Below, one piece after another: positions 45,560 through 56,340 of a stretch of DNA of 64,000 bases (positions are counted from its first letter, which is position 1; each line of letters begins with the position of its first letter). A program made the position numbers and the translations under genes. Origin of the DNA: Smallanthus sonchifolius (Eukaryota; Streptophyta; Magnoliopsida; Asterales; Asteraceae); assembly GCA_023525975.1 (NCBI GenBank), contig CM042020.1, positions 16,083,001 through 16,147,000 of the forward strand, read 5' to 3'. Below the pieces are notes generated by a model, which saw nothing but the letters and a program-made list of their open reading frames with translations, did no database searches and was not told the origin of the DNA.

Positions 45560-46290
45560 CACGATGACGAACATCCATAAGCAAGACGTTGATACGGCGA
45601 TTAAAGATCACGACAAAGTCATAGATGATCTCCAAGCTACTCTCGCCACCATGATGAAACATGAACAACTAATGGAACAATAGGAACAGATCTTGAAGGC
45701 GGTGAACGAGAAAAAATCATTCGGTTCAGGCGGTGTACTCGGTCGTCACCCAAATGGTGATCCACACGTTGGCACTCGACATATGAGGATTAGGAAAGTC
45801 GAGTTTCCCAGATTCAACGGGGAAGTCATGGAGGGGTGGTTCTACAGTTGTGAGCACTTTTTCACTGTCGATGAGACACCTGATAACATGAAACTCAGGT
45901 ATGTTGTCATCCATCTCGAAGGCGATGTCATTCAGTGGCATTAATCATTCATGAAGACCCATGGCGCTACTGTTGTTGAACTGCCATGGGAAGACTATGT
46001 CAAGGCTATATTAACTTGTTTTTCCAATGCCATGTTTGAAGATGCGATGGAAGAGATCGTATCACTTACGTAAAAAGATTCATTGAAGGACTATAGTCAC
46101 TATTTTGATTGTTTATTAAACAAGTCAGTGAATCGTATATGGTTAGCTTGTACTTGAAAGGCTTGAAACCTGAGATTAAAGGACCCGTTAAAATGTTTAT
46201 GCCAATAACCCTACATGAGGCGTACGGGTTAGCTAAGATTCAAGACATCAACAACAGCCTACTAAATCACTTTACAGACGCGGGAGAATA
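45560..46290 (+). pseudogene. Ty3/gypsy gag (element H), degraded
   Basis: From ATG at 45564 (MTNIHKQDVDTAIKDH), a coiled Gag N-terminus. TAG at 45681; then VEFPRFNGEVMEGWFYSCEH (45800) and the retrotransposon Gag core with LEGDVIQWH followed by TAA. After another stop, YLKGLKPEIKG and AYGLAKIQD (to about 46245). At least four stops. No protease or pol follows because a hAT-like end begins at 46307. Confidence 0.85.
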
Positions 46291-46306
46291 GCACACGGCC
46301 TAAGAG

Positions 46307-46620
46307 CAGTGGCGGATGTAGCTAAGGGCCAGGGGTAGCCCGCACTACCCCTCAACTTTTTACGCGCAGTGCAAAAATTTTTTTTTTTTACAGTTTTATG
46401 TATCCGGTTATAATTACGTTACCCCTCAAATTTTTTTACGTTACCCCTTAAATTTTTTTAAAAGCTCTACACTTCATAAAAAGTCTAAAATTTTATAAAA
46501 AACCCAATACGTTACCCCAAGTCCTCACATTTTATTAAAGGTTTTGAGGTATTGGGTTTTAATAAAACATTTGGGCTGTAGCCAACCCAAATGTTTTATT
46601 AAAACCCAATACCTCAAAGT
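46307..46620 (+). mobile_element. Truncated hAT-like element and long hairpin
   Basis: CAGTGGCGGATGTAGC (46307) is the same type of end as the MITE at 36773. No matching right end or 8-bp duplication was found. Within it 46543-46578 and 46583-46618 are 36-bp arms (35 of 36 paired) around a 4-nt loop TAGC, a near-perfect foldback. Confidence 0.6.
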
Positions 46621-46679
46621 CTCAATTCTCAAACCCAACTTATCCAAGCGGCCGACCAAGAAGAAAGACAGAGTTTTCA

Positions 46680-47655
46680 TGCATTACAATTTATGATTAC
46701 ATGTGCACCCGTAATAATACTTTGCATTGCTTGGTCCCACTGATGTTTCCCTTACCCCAAGTTTCCAGATTAAAAGAATTGTAATGTTCATTATATTGTA
46801 CCATCAGGTACGGAGTGTTAACCGTGCCTAAGGACATAGTAGGATTTAGCCACTGTACTAAAGCTGACGGGTTTAGAATCATACTGAATAGATTCGAAAG
46901 TAGGAATTTCAGTTACGAACTTTCTTGAGTTGAGACATATGAGTAGGGTTCAGTTCGCAAACCGAAGTAGCAGTTTTTGGTTTCTCTGAGTCCTTCTAGT
47001 CCTCCTCGGATAGACTCTGTCTCTCTGCGTGAATCTCCACCTCGAACTCTTTGTGGTCCGGGTGAGGTGCCGGTATATGTGACGTTGGAGTATGACGGGG
47101 TAGTGTGACGCTTTTCCTCGGAGCTTGACAAAGTAGTGCTTCACCTGAGTGCGCAAGACACGGGGATGGGATGGGGTGAGGTACCACCTCGAGGTCTCCT
47201 CCCCAGTACTTGTGTCCACGAGAGCCTCAAGCTCCTTGTTGGATACAGTCTCAGGAACCTCTTCGGCTCCTCCTCGTCATCCTTGTGGTTGTCGGCCATG
47301 TGCTCCCCCGAATACTCGCTCGGGTTCTCGTCGTCGTCAGTCACTGGAATACTATCGTCACTGGATGCGCGCGGGAGTAGCGGTGCGGACGGTGAGGGAA
47401 GTGACGATTCAGCGGATGACGATGCCGACGGTGTGTACTTGTACTTCTCCTCAGAGTCGAAGATGACAATCGGGTGAGATGCGGAAGACATAGTTATGAC
47501 ATTAACACTATCTAAGTATTAGGTAATATAGATCGTGTGAATGTATATGCAATCTGAATGATGTGATGTGAACTATGTGAGCCTATAGTTATAGTCTAAG
47601 CACACTAAATGCAACTTAGTTCTCTATAACTAGGGCTCTAATACTAATATGCCAC
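46680..47655 (-). pseudogene. Gypsy gag N-terminal and leader remnant (element I)
   Basis: The minus-strand frame from ATG 47491 starts MSSASHPIVIFDSEEKYKY and is Ser- and Asp/Glu-rich, like the unstructured Gag N-termini of plant gypsy elements. It breaks near 47140 and continues as short frames. Upstream on the minus strand, TTAGTATTAGAGCCC (47630-47645) looks like a decayed tRNA-Met primer site. The matching LTR has been cut off by the insertion at 47656. Confidence 0.5.
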
Positions 47656-49296
47656 TGATATTGTGCGAAAGCACACGTCTTTATTCCTTTGTTTTAATGT
47701 GTTCTAAGTAGTTTTATATTAGTTTTGAGTCAATTTTATGTACATTTGAGTCGTTGGTCTTATTTGTAGGAGCTCGGGAATATTAATGAAGAATACGTGA
47801 AGAAAACGAGCGAAGAAACGAAGCCCGGAAAAGTCCAAAGATAAAAAGACAATTTGCTGAAATTTAGGTCTCTCGCGGTACGCGAGAGACGAGTGTGATA
47901 ATTCTCGCGGTACGCGGGAAACTCCAGGAATCCGCCCGACTATTTTGGTCCTCGCGGTACGCGAGGATCCAGTCAACATTCTCTCGCGGTACGCGAGAGG
48001 GCCGTTTTCCGCAAAACCCTAATTTTCTAAATTAAAAAGATTAAAACGGCCATTAAGAAGGAGTTCGATTCTAAGCCGTTCCAGGGAAGAAAAGAGGCGA
48101 TTTTGAGTTTGGAAGTCAATTGAAGCTTTTGGATTCCGGGTTTGTGTAGTTGCATTCTAGGGTTTAAAGATTCAAACTTTATCTTTGATTTTGTGTTTTG
48201 AACCTATGGATCTTGCTATTTGCTTCTGTTTAGATGTTCTTAGTATGATTCTAGGCTAGATCATTGATCTACCTAGGTCAATATGATGATTATGTGTTAA
48301 AGTTTCGATTTTTATTCGGTTTTTGGATTTGAATGTTGGATTTATGATTTAGTAAAGGTTTGAGTTTGTTTATGTGTGATGTTAGTGCATGTTTAATTCT
48401 GATTATGTGGTTGATTATGCTTTTCTGCGTTGATTGTGGTTGTCTGCCAGTTTGATCTTCGTTTCTGGTTCATAGACTTTAGGGTTTGTGAGTTAGAGTG
48501 GTGTCTAGACGTAGTAGCCATAGAAAACCTAGTTAATTACTGATTAGAAGTGAATGTGTGTCCTAGTTCAATACCCGAGAGGTGAGAATTAGTCGTTTAG
48601 TCTTCGTCATTAGGAATCCGAGTGTCAGCTGTCTGAGAGGAAGTTGGTATTAGATGTCTAGTGATAGTTGCTATCCGAATCATAGTATCCATTCTAGAAC
48701 TACCCCATGCATTCCTTGAGTGTATGGTAAGCGGTGAGACTGAGAGGTAATCCGTTTATTAGGGTACTTGTCATAGTAGGAAATACCCGAGAGGTGATCC
48801 GATCATCTGGTGAGTTAATATCCTTAGGTTGTCTTCTGGTCACATCCCGAGACCGAGAGTGATCGGGAATCCACTAGATATCTTTTAGGTGTTATATTTT
48901 TAGAAACCCAGATCCAACCTAGTTCCAAAACCGATAGAAGTTGAGCTTTACACATAGGATTCCGACCTAGGTAGTGACTTCTCCATTCTTGATTTCATCT
49001 TTAGTCTACTCTTGATAGCTTGAATTGTCCTTAGTTTATTGCATTCTTAGTTAATCTTTAGTGTAGTAAACCCCCCAATCAATTAATCATATTAAGTCCT
49101 AGTTAGAGTCTAATTTAGTTATTCAGTGTCTTTTGGGTTCGATATCCGGACTTCGTTAGGCTATATTGCATTGATCGGTACACTTGCCGGTTGTGTGGTC
49201 TAGTTTTAGGTCGAGTCTAGGTTTTATAAATTTAAAGCTAGAGAGTCTAGATTAGGTTTTATTTGATAGTTTTTATAGACCGTCTGGACGACATCA
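47656..49296 (+). mobile_element. LTR 1 of Athila-like element (1641 bp)
   Basis: Starts TGATATTGTGCG, ends GGACGACATCA, and is followed by the primer site at 49303. It is repeated at 54540-56180 with a constant 6884-bp offset and only one difference noticed by eye (C in TTCATCTTTA at 48996 is A in the second copy), so it is young. It carries four CGCG palindromes (47868-47999). The left 5-bp flank is GCCAC; the right flank is unavailable. Confidence 0.9.
47868..47999 (+). repeat. TCGCG-GTA-CGCGA hairpin array in LTR 1
   Basis: Four palindromes with loop GTA at 47868-47890, 47902-47920, 47949-47967 and 47981-47999. The core CGCG-GTA-CGCG is constant. Outer arms vary but stay paired: GTCTCT with AGAGAC, TTCT with GGAA (one wobble), TCCT with AGGA, CTCT with AGAG. 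Repeated in LTR 2 at 54752-54883. Confidence 0.92.
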
Positions 49297-49302
49297 AGTT
49301 TT

Positions 49303-49320
49303 TGGCGCCGTTGCCGGGGA
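49303..49320 (+). other. tRNA-Asp-type primer-binding site
   Basis: TGGCGCCGTTGCCGGGGA is complementary to the 3' end of plant tRNA-Asp, the primer used by Athila-group elements. It lies six bases after the LTR. Confidence 0.9.
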
Positions 49321-49456
49321 CACTTGGCAATAGCAATATTAGCTTTGACTAGTTCTTTGTTTGATTTTTGGTTTATTTGAGTCTTTTGTTTTCTTTTGAG
49401 TCTTGTGTGCTACTTGTGAGTCTTTATTCTGTTTCCTTCTTAGAGTCTTTCTGTTT

Positions 49457-52400
49457 ATGCCCAATACTCGTTTTCAAGGATCACCATCTTTTGCAGCTTT
49501 TCAAGAGCCCGAACGAGAGCTTCACGAGCGCACCCGCGACTTTCGGGAGCGTTTAGAGGAGCTGGTTAAATCTAAGGTACGTTTTACTAGCCCAGTTCCA
49601 ATTTCTACTATGGGTGACGCTAACCCACCGGCTAGACGTACGGTGCACCAGAGGGCCAGTGAGGGGGTCACGGGCGCGAGATCTTCGATCACACGCCCCA
49701 CTATACCGAACACCAATTCTTGGCAGATCCCATCACATGTCATGAGTACGATCACTCATGCCACTCAATTCCATGGCCTCGAGGATGAGGATGCACCCGG
49801 ACATTTGTCCCGCTTCGCGCGGATATGTGATACATTTAATATCACGGGTGTATCTAAGGACGCAATCTACTTGCGTCTCTTTCCATTCTCTCTTTCTGGG
49901 CGTGCATCTACTTGGCTCGACACTCTTCCCGACAATTCTATCACCACATGGGAGGATCTCGAAGCCAAGTTCTTCAAGAAATACTTTCCACCTTCCAGGG
50001 CCGCTCGCCTTCGGGACCAGATCCATTCGTTTCGGATGGATCCCGACGAGCCTTACCACATGGCCTGGGAGCGGTTCAACGCGCTGTTGAGCCGATGTCC
50101 CCAGCACGGTCTCCCCGACTGGGCACTAGTGGAGAAGTTCTATAATGGCCTCACCTTCGAGACGCAGCAAATGTTCAACACAGCTGCAGGAGGCCATATC
50201 ATGGATAGACTCGAGCCTGAGGAGTGCGAGGATATGTTCGAGAGCTTCGCTCAAGCCGAACAGCAGCACCCACGTTCTGTTAGGGATTCCATCCCTACTG
50301 CTAGGTCACACGCCTCTTCTCCTAGAGGTGTGCATCAGGTCACTCCTGATACTAGCGTGGCTGCTGCCCTCGCCTCGATGGCGAATGAGATAAAGGAGCT
50401 CAAGCTCAGTGCTTTGAGGTGTCAGGTGTGCAGGGGAGGACACGACACCCGAAATTGCCCGGTAAATAATCAAGAGCACGTGAGCTATGCTGGCAACCAA
50501 TACCAGAACCGAAATTACAACAATTCTAATACTTTTGGTTCGGGATGGAGATCTGGATTCACTGGTCGTCAGCAACAGTATGGAGGAGCAGAAGAAGGAG
50601 CGAGTTCTGGGAGCACTGTTGGGTCACGAAGGATTGAGGAGATGATGGAGACTCAGACACAGTTGCTTGCCCAGCTGGTGCAGAATAACAAGGATGCTCG
50701 GCTAAGACTGGATAGCCATGACACTTTGATGAAGAATCAGCAATCGGCGTTCCAGGATTTGCAACGCACGGTAGGAGACATTGCTAGGAGCATACATGAT
50801 AGACAAGGAAGCCCTTCTACGGGCCCGAACGCTTCAGTGATGGCCGTGTCTATAGAGAGTGTGGAGAGTAAAGCGGTTGAAGAGGTTGACCCCCACTCTA
50901 AGGAGCATAATATTCCCTCAGTGGAGGAGGTGAATAAGATTGATTGGGCAGCTCGATTTGCTGAAATCGACGCAAGGATGCTGAAAGAGACCGAGTCGAA
51001 TGCTGTTTCGACAAGGAGCATGATAGAGAAGGAGGATGAGAGCCCACCGGTAGTAGTAGAAGAAGAACCGGTGGAGGAGGAGATAGTGGTTGAGGTGCCT
51101 ACCAAGAAGGCACATGAGAAGAAGAAGGGGGTGGAGATGAAGTCCCCCGAGATTGACCTGAGCCGTATTCCTTATCCCACACGTGTGTTGCCACATAAAC
51201 ATGCTAAGGAATACGGTCACTTCCTGGATATGTTCAAACAACTCAAGGTCAATCTCCCGTTTGTAGAGGTCCTCCAGCATATGCCCAAATATGCTAAGTT
51301 CTTAAAAGGCCTTCTTTCCAACAAGAAAAAACTTGAGGAGGTCTCTGGAGTCTCACTTGGTGAGCAGTGCTCGGCAGTGGTGCAAAATCATTTGCCAGAA
51401 AAGTTGTCTGATTCGGGTCGGTTCACGATCCCTTGCTTGTTGGGCAACCTACCATTACACCACGCGTTGGCCGATCTAGGCGCTAGCATCAATTTGATGC
51501 CCTATTCATTGTACAAGCAGCTGGACCTAGGTGAACCACAACCAACGCGCATGAGCATTTCCTTGGCTGACCGCTCAGTCAAGTATCCACGGGGAATAGT
51601 GGAAAATCTATTAGTGAAAGTGGGCAATTTTGTTTTCCCCGTGGATTTTGTGATTCTAGATATGGAGGTAGATGACAAGGTCCCACTCATCTTAGGACGC
51701 CCGTTCCTACGAACCGCAAAGGCGATGATTGATGTCTTTGACGGGAAGCTCACACTTCGTGTGGGGGATGAGGTCCTTACATTCAATGCTGTAGAGTCCG
51801 GGAAGGATGTTGGCGAGCACAGCCACTCCGTATGCATGCTCGATTCTTTCATGGACCACCATTGGGACCCCGATCCGGTGATAGAAGTAGGTGAACCCGC
51901 CCCGAATATAGAAGAACCATCTGAGTGGGCGTTGGAGTTAGAAAGGTTGTTAGGGGAGCCGGATGATTACGGTGATGATGAGATGCCCGATGATGTACTG
52001 AACATAATGGCTGAATTTGAAGATGTCATGGGCAAAACCCCAAGTGTGGGGAAGTTAGTAGATATTGTTGAGGATCCCGAGGATCCTGGTGAGATTGTGG
52101 AGGTCATTCCTTTAGAAGTGCCCATTCCAAAACCCCTACATATCTTCACCACTGTTTGTGCTTTGGGGAGAAAGATCGAGTCACCCCCTAGGTCTAGGCC
52201 GCCTCGTAAGAGGACTCGAGAGTTAATTGACTTAGGCAACGTAGATAGAGTGCTAACCCCAAGTGTGGGGATATCGAGGAGTGACAAACTACTTGGTTAT
52301 TTAATGCGTATTATCTTCGGACCGGGTAGATTTAAGTTGTGGTGGAAGGAGATGAAGGATAGAAATCCATGGTGCGGTAGGAGTAGTTGTTTGCTGAGGC

Positions 52401-52480
52401 TGTGGAGAACCGGTAGGCCGCGAAGGATGAAGGCGGTACCGGTTAGGATCAAGGAGAAGCCTCCTGATAGGCTTGCTTGA
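49457..52480 (+). CDS. Athila-like Gag-protease polyprotein (copy 1)
   Basis: Intact frame; the open frame starts at 49403 but ATG 49457 (MPNTRFQGSP) is the likely start, giving 1007 residues. Seen: the Gag core with LSRFARICDTFNI, RASTWLDTLP, FFKKYFPPSRAARLRDQI and EKFYNGL (residues about 115-235); zinc knuckle CQVCRGGHDTRNC (about 325); a Glu-rich linker; an Athila-type block LPFVEVLQHMPKYAKFLKG; aspartic protease LADLGASINLMPYSLYKQ and ILGRPFLRTA (about 675-760); then an acidic and a basic tail. Stop TGA at 52480, with no RT, RNase H or integrase. It could form particles and process Gag but needs pol supplied by another element. Confidence 0.95.
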   Translation: MPNTRFQGSPSFAAFQEPERELHERTRDFRERLEELVKSKVRFTSPVPISTMGDANPPARRTVHQRASEGVTGARSSITRPTIPNTNSWQIPSHVMSTITHATQFHGLEDEDAPGHLSRFARICDTFNITGVSKDAIYLRLFPFSLSGRASTWLDTLPDNSITTWEDLEAKFFKKYFPPSRAARLRDQIHSFRMDPDEPYHMAWERFNALLSRCPQHGLPDWALVEKFYNGLTFETQQMFNTAAGGHIMDRLEPEECEDMFESFAQAEQQHPRSVRDSIPTARSHASSPRGVHQVTPDTSVAAALASMANEIKELKLSALRCQVCRGGHDTRNCPVNNQEHVSYAGNQYQNRNYNNSNTFGSGWRSGFTGRQQQYGGAEEGASSGSTVGSRRIEEMMETQTQLLAQLVQNNKDARLRLDSHDTLMKNQQSAFQDLQRTVGDIARSIHDRQGSPSTGPNASVMAVSIESVESKAVEEVDPHSKEHNIPSVEEVNKIDWAARFAEIDARMLKETESNAVSTRSMIEKEDESPPVVVEEEPVEEEIVVEVPTKKAHEKKKGVEMKSPEIDLSRIPYPTRVLPHKHAKEYGHFLDMFKQLKVNLPFVEVLQHMPKYAKFLKGLLSNKKKLEEVSGVSLGEQCSAVVQNHLPEKLSDSGRFTIPCLLGNLPLHHALADLGASINLMPYSLYKQLDLGEPQPTRMSISLADRSVKYPRGIVENLLVKVGNFVFPVDFVILDMEVDDKVPLILGRPFLRTAKAMIDVFDGKLTLRVGDEVLTFNAVESGKDVGEHSHSVCMLDSFMDHHWDPDPVIEVGEPAPNIEEPSEWALELERLLGEPDDYGDDEMPDDVLNIMAEFEDVMGKTPSVGKLVDIVEDPEDPGEIVEVIPLEVPIPKPLHIFTTVCALGRKIESPPRSRPPRKRTRELIDLGNVDRVLTPSVGISRSDKLLGYLMRIIFGPGRFKLWWKEMKDRNPWCGRSSCLLRLWRTGRPRRMKAVPVRIKEKPPDRLA

Positions 52481-54539
52481 GTCCTGGGCAAGTGCCCGGG
52501 ATATAGAGTTTGTATGATTTCATTGGGTTGAGTCCATGTCTTTGTCTTTGTTTTTCGGTTTGTGTTTTGTTTGTGTCAAGTTTTGCAGGAATCCATGCTT
52601 GATTCGGTAAGGAAAATCGTCGGGAATGAAGCCCCAGGTATGGTTACATATGTTTTTATGCTTGGGACAAGGTTTTAAGGAAGTGGGTGAAAATTTTTTC
52701 TTAAATGGCAAAATTTTTTCTAAGTACAAAAACTTGAAAATTCTTCAAAACTTTCTGTTAACGACACCCTCCCGCGGTACGCGAAGAACGATATGGAAAT
52801 CTCTCGCGGTACGCGAGAGACAAAAGTCTCGGCCGGCCTAACTTTTTGGCCTTCGCGGTACGCGAAGAATATCACCTTCGACTTACGCGGTACGCGAGGG
52901 ACTGCTGGTGTCACCCTATTTCCTTTGTTTCCCATGGTTTCCCGTACCCGTTTCTGTCCCCGTTTTCACTCACCACCACTATTCATCACCTACCTTCGTA
53001 CCACCACTACCATGAAGCATCACCTTTAACCACCATCATCCATCACATTAATTCACCCACCTACCACCATCCGACCACCATGACCATGGGAAACTAGAAA
53101 CTGTTTATGACCGATGTTCGACCTTGCTGTGGTATTCATGTCTATGTGTTTGCCACACGTTGAGTATGTTTTCTCTGCATCTATCTATCTTGAGTCTTTT
53201 AAGTGTCTAGTTGAGTTAGTAGTTGAGTTATTATTTGAGTCAGTTTAATGCTGCGGGTATGTTTAGTCTTATTTTGCAGGTTTATCATTCCACCCGTACT
53301 CAATCTCCATTCGGGCGGAATTGATGGTCACCATTACTATCTTGTAAAGGCAACCCGACAGCTGATGTGTAACCGCGACCGAAATGCTATACGGTGCACA
53401 CAAGGAAGAACGAAGCTGCATACTAGATTGCATCTACATTACCAGCTAAGTCGCTTCCTGTTTTGTTTTTTTTTTATTTTTGCATTTTCATTTTTAGTTG
53501 TGTTTTGCTTCACATTGAGGACAATGTGTCTTTCAAGTGTGGGGATGTGAGTGTCTAGTTTGTTTAGTTTGTGTCTTTAAAAATTCAAAAATACAAAAAA
53601 AAAAAAATTGAAAAATTTGAAAAATGTTCTTGAAAATAATTGCATATATTTGGAAAATGATAGTAGAACTGGATCTATTTATGAGTTTAAAAGATTAAAT
53701 AATTGAAAACGTGTCTAATTAGTGATGTTTTGGTAGACCCAGCTAACTAGTAGAGCTTAAATATCCTGTTTGTGTTATTTAGGATTAATCACGGAATAAA
53801 ATCATGATATCTTGTGGGTATTCATCTTAGAGTAATGGTAATACTGAAACTGTCAATATAGGGTGATAGGTACCACGATTAAGTTAAAATTTAAAGGTTT
53901 TTGAAATTTTTTATGGCACACCATTCTCTTTTTATGAGAATAAATCCGAGTTTCGGTGGCGCCCGCATTCCATAATTCATGTTATTCCATAATTTATGAG
54001 CTATACTGAGTTTTGCTTATGTGTTTCCCTCCGGGATAGCGACTTGGAGGATACACCCCTAAGTAAGATTTATGTGCTTCATTGATAGAATGTAGTCTAT
54101 GTGTTACCCTCCGGGATAGTGACTTGGTTGAAACACCTCTAGACGAAAGTTCTTTTGCTTATTATGCTCATTATCATCCATTCATTCATGATTTCATCTG
54201 ATTTCTAAAAACCTGTAAATAGTAGTTTAACGTGGTAGGGTAAATCTATATGGTTTAATCCGTGCCTAAACATGACCTTGAGACGGGATTAGGTAGAGCT
54301 GTAACTTCTAAGTGTGAGTCACATAGATTGATTGATATGTTGTATAAAATGGATTTAGAACACGTAACGGGGGCTTGAAAGTTAGTGCTTGGGTTTAATC
54401 GGACAGAAATACTAATTGTTGCTTTTTAACACGTGAGTATGTTTTGAAAATTGAAATTTATGTTTGTTGAGTTAGATGCCAGTTATGATTCCATTTGCAG
54501 ATTTTTCGAGGACGAAAAAAGGTTAAGTGTGGGGATATT
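52481..54539 (+). other. 3' untranslated region of Athila-like element
   Basis: 2.06 kb with no pol remnants seen. It contains a CGCG palindrome cluster (52770-52900), a roughly 77-bp direct repeat (CCTCCGGGATAG(C/T)GACTTGG at 54032 and 54110), and purine tracts AGTGTGGGGAT at about 53535 and 54526, the latter directly before LTR 2 and preceded by TTTTTCGAGGACGAAAAAAGG. Confidence 0.75.
52770..52900 (+). repeat. TCGCG-GTA-CGCGA hairpin cluster in 3' UTR
   Basis: Four units: 52770-52787 (degraded), 52800-52820 (perfect, TCTCTCGCG with CGCGAGAGA), 52851-52867 (perfect, CTTCGCG with CGCGAAG) and 52882-52900 (core only). Same core and loop as the LTR array, 5 kb away in the same transcript. Confidence 0.9.
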
Positions 54540-56180
54540 TGATATTGTGCGAAAGCACACGTCTTTATTCCTTTGTTTTAATGTGTTCTAAGTAGTTTTA
54601 TATTAGTTTTGAGTCAATTTTATGTACATTTGAGTCGTTGGTCTTATTTGTAGGAGCTCGGGAATATTAATGAAGAATACGTGAAGAAAACGAGCGAAGA
54701 AACGAAGCCCGGAAAAGTCCAAAGATAAAAAGACAATTTGCTGAAATTTAGGTCTCTCGCGGTACGCGAGAGACGAGTGTGATAATTCTCGCGGTACGCG
54801 GGAAACTCCAGGAATCCGCCCGACTATTTTGGTCCTCGCGGTACGCGAGGATCCAGTCAACATTCTCTCGCGGTACGCGAGAGGGCCGTTTTCCGCAAAA
54901 CCCTAATTTTCTAAATTAAAAAGATTAAAACGGCCATTAAGAAGGAGTTCGATTCTAAGCCGTTCCAGGGAAGAAAAGAGGCGATTTTGAGTTTGGAAGT
55001 CAATTGAAGCTTTTGGATTCCGGGTTTGTGTAGTTGCATTCTAGGGTTTAAAGATTCAAACTTTATCTTTGATTTTGTGTTTTGAACCTATGGATCTTGC
55101 TATTTGCTTCTGTTTAGATGTTCTTAGTATGATTCTAGGCTAGATCATTGATCTACCTAGGTCAATATGATGATTATGTGTTAAAGTTTCGATTTTTATT
55201 CGGTTTTTGGATTTGAATGTTGGATTTATGATTTAGTAAAGGTTTGAGTTTGTTTATGTGTGATGTTAGTGCATGTTTAATTCTGATTATGTGGTTGATT
55301 ATGCTTTTCTGCGTTGATTGTGGTTGTCTGCCAGTTTGATCTTCGTTTCTGGTTCATAGACTTTAGGGTTTGTGAGTTAGAGTGGTGTCTAGACGTAGTA
55401 GCCATAGAAAACCTAGTTAATTACTGATTAGAAGTGAATGTGTGTCCTAGTTCAATACCCGAGAGGTGAGAATTAGTCGTTTAGTCTTCGTCATTAGGAA
55501 TCCGAGTGTCAGCTGTCTGAGAGGAAGTTGGTATTAGATGTCTAGTGATAGTTGCTATCCGAATCATAGTATCCATTCTAGAACTACCCCATGCATTCCT
55601 TGAGTGTATGGTAAGCGGTGAGACTGAGAGGTAATCCGTTTATTAGGGTACTTGTCATAGTAGGAAATACCCGAGAGGTGATCCGATCATCTGGTGAGTT
55701 AATATCCTTAGGTTGTCTTCTGGTCACATCCCGAGACCGAGAGTGATCGGGAATCCACTAGATATCTTTTAGGTGTTATATTTTTAGAAACCCAGATCCA
55801 ACCTAGTTCCAAAACCGATAGAAGTTGAGCTTTACACATAGGATTCCGACCTAGGTAGTGACTTCTCCATTCTTGATTTCATATTTAGTCTACTCTTGAT
55901 AGCTTGAATTGTCCTTAGTTTATTGCATTCTTAGTTAATCTTTAGTGTAGTAAACCCCCCAATCAATTAATCATATTAAGTCCTAGTTAGAGTCTAATTT
56001 AGTTATTCAGTGTCTTTTGGGTTCGATATCCGGACTTCGTTAGGCTATATTGCATTGATCGGTACACTTGCCGGTTGTGTGGTCTAGTTTTAGGTCGAGT
56101 CTAGGTTTTATAAATTTAAAGCTAGAGAGTCTAGATTAGGTTTTATTTGATAGTTTTTATAGACCGTCTGGACGACATCA
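54540..56180 (+). mobile_element. LTR 2 of Athila-like element (1641 bp)
   Basis: A near-identical copy of LTR 1. It is followed not by flanking DNA but by a second primer site (56187-56204) and a second internal region, so it serves as 3' LTR of copy 1 and 5' LTR of copy 2. Confidence 0.92.
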
Positions 56181-56340
56181 AGTTTTTGGCGCCGTTGCCG
56201 GGGACACTTGGCAATAGCAATATTAGCTTTGACTAGTTCTTTGTTTGATTTTTGGTTTATTTGAGTCTTTTGTTTTCTTTTGAGTCTTGTGTGCTACTTG
56301 TGAGTCTTTATTCTGTTTCCTTCTTAGAGTCTTTCTGTTT

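Noticed and set aside
47136..47477. 113-aa and 105-aa plus-strand ORFs
   Set aside because: Antisense to the acidic Gag-like frame on the minus strand, which has the more protein-like composition for a gypsy Gag start.
49522..51852. Several 80-124-aa ORFs opposite or out of frame with Gag-protease
   Set aside because: Shadow frames of a long high-GC coding region, repeated exactly in copy 2. No independent evidence.
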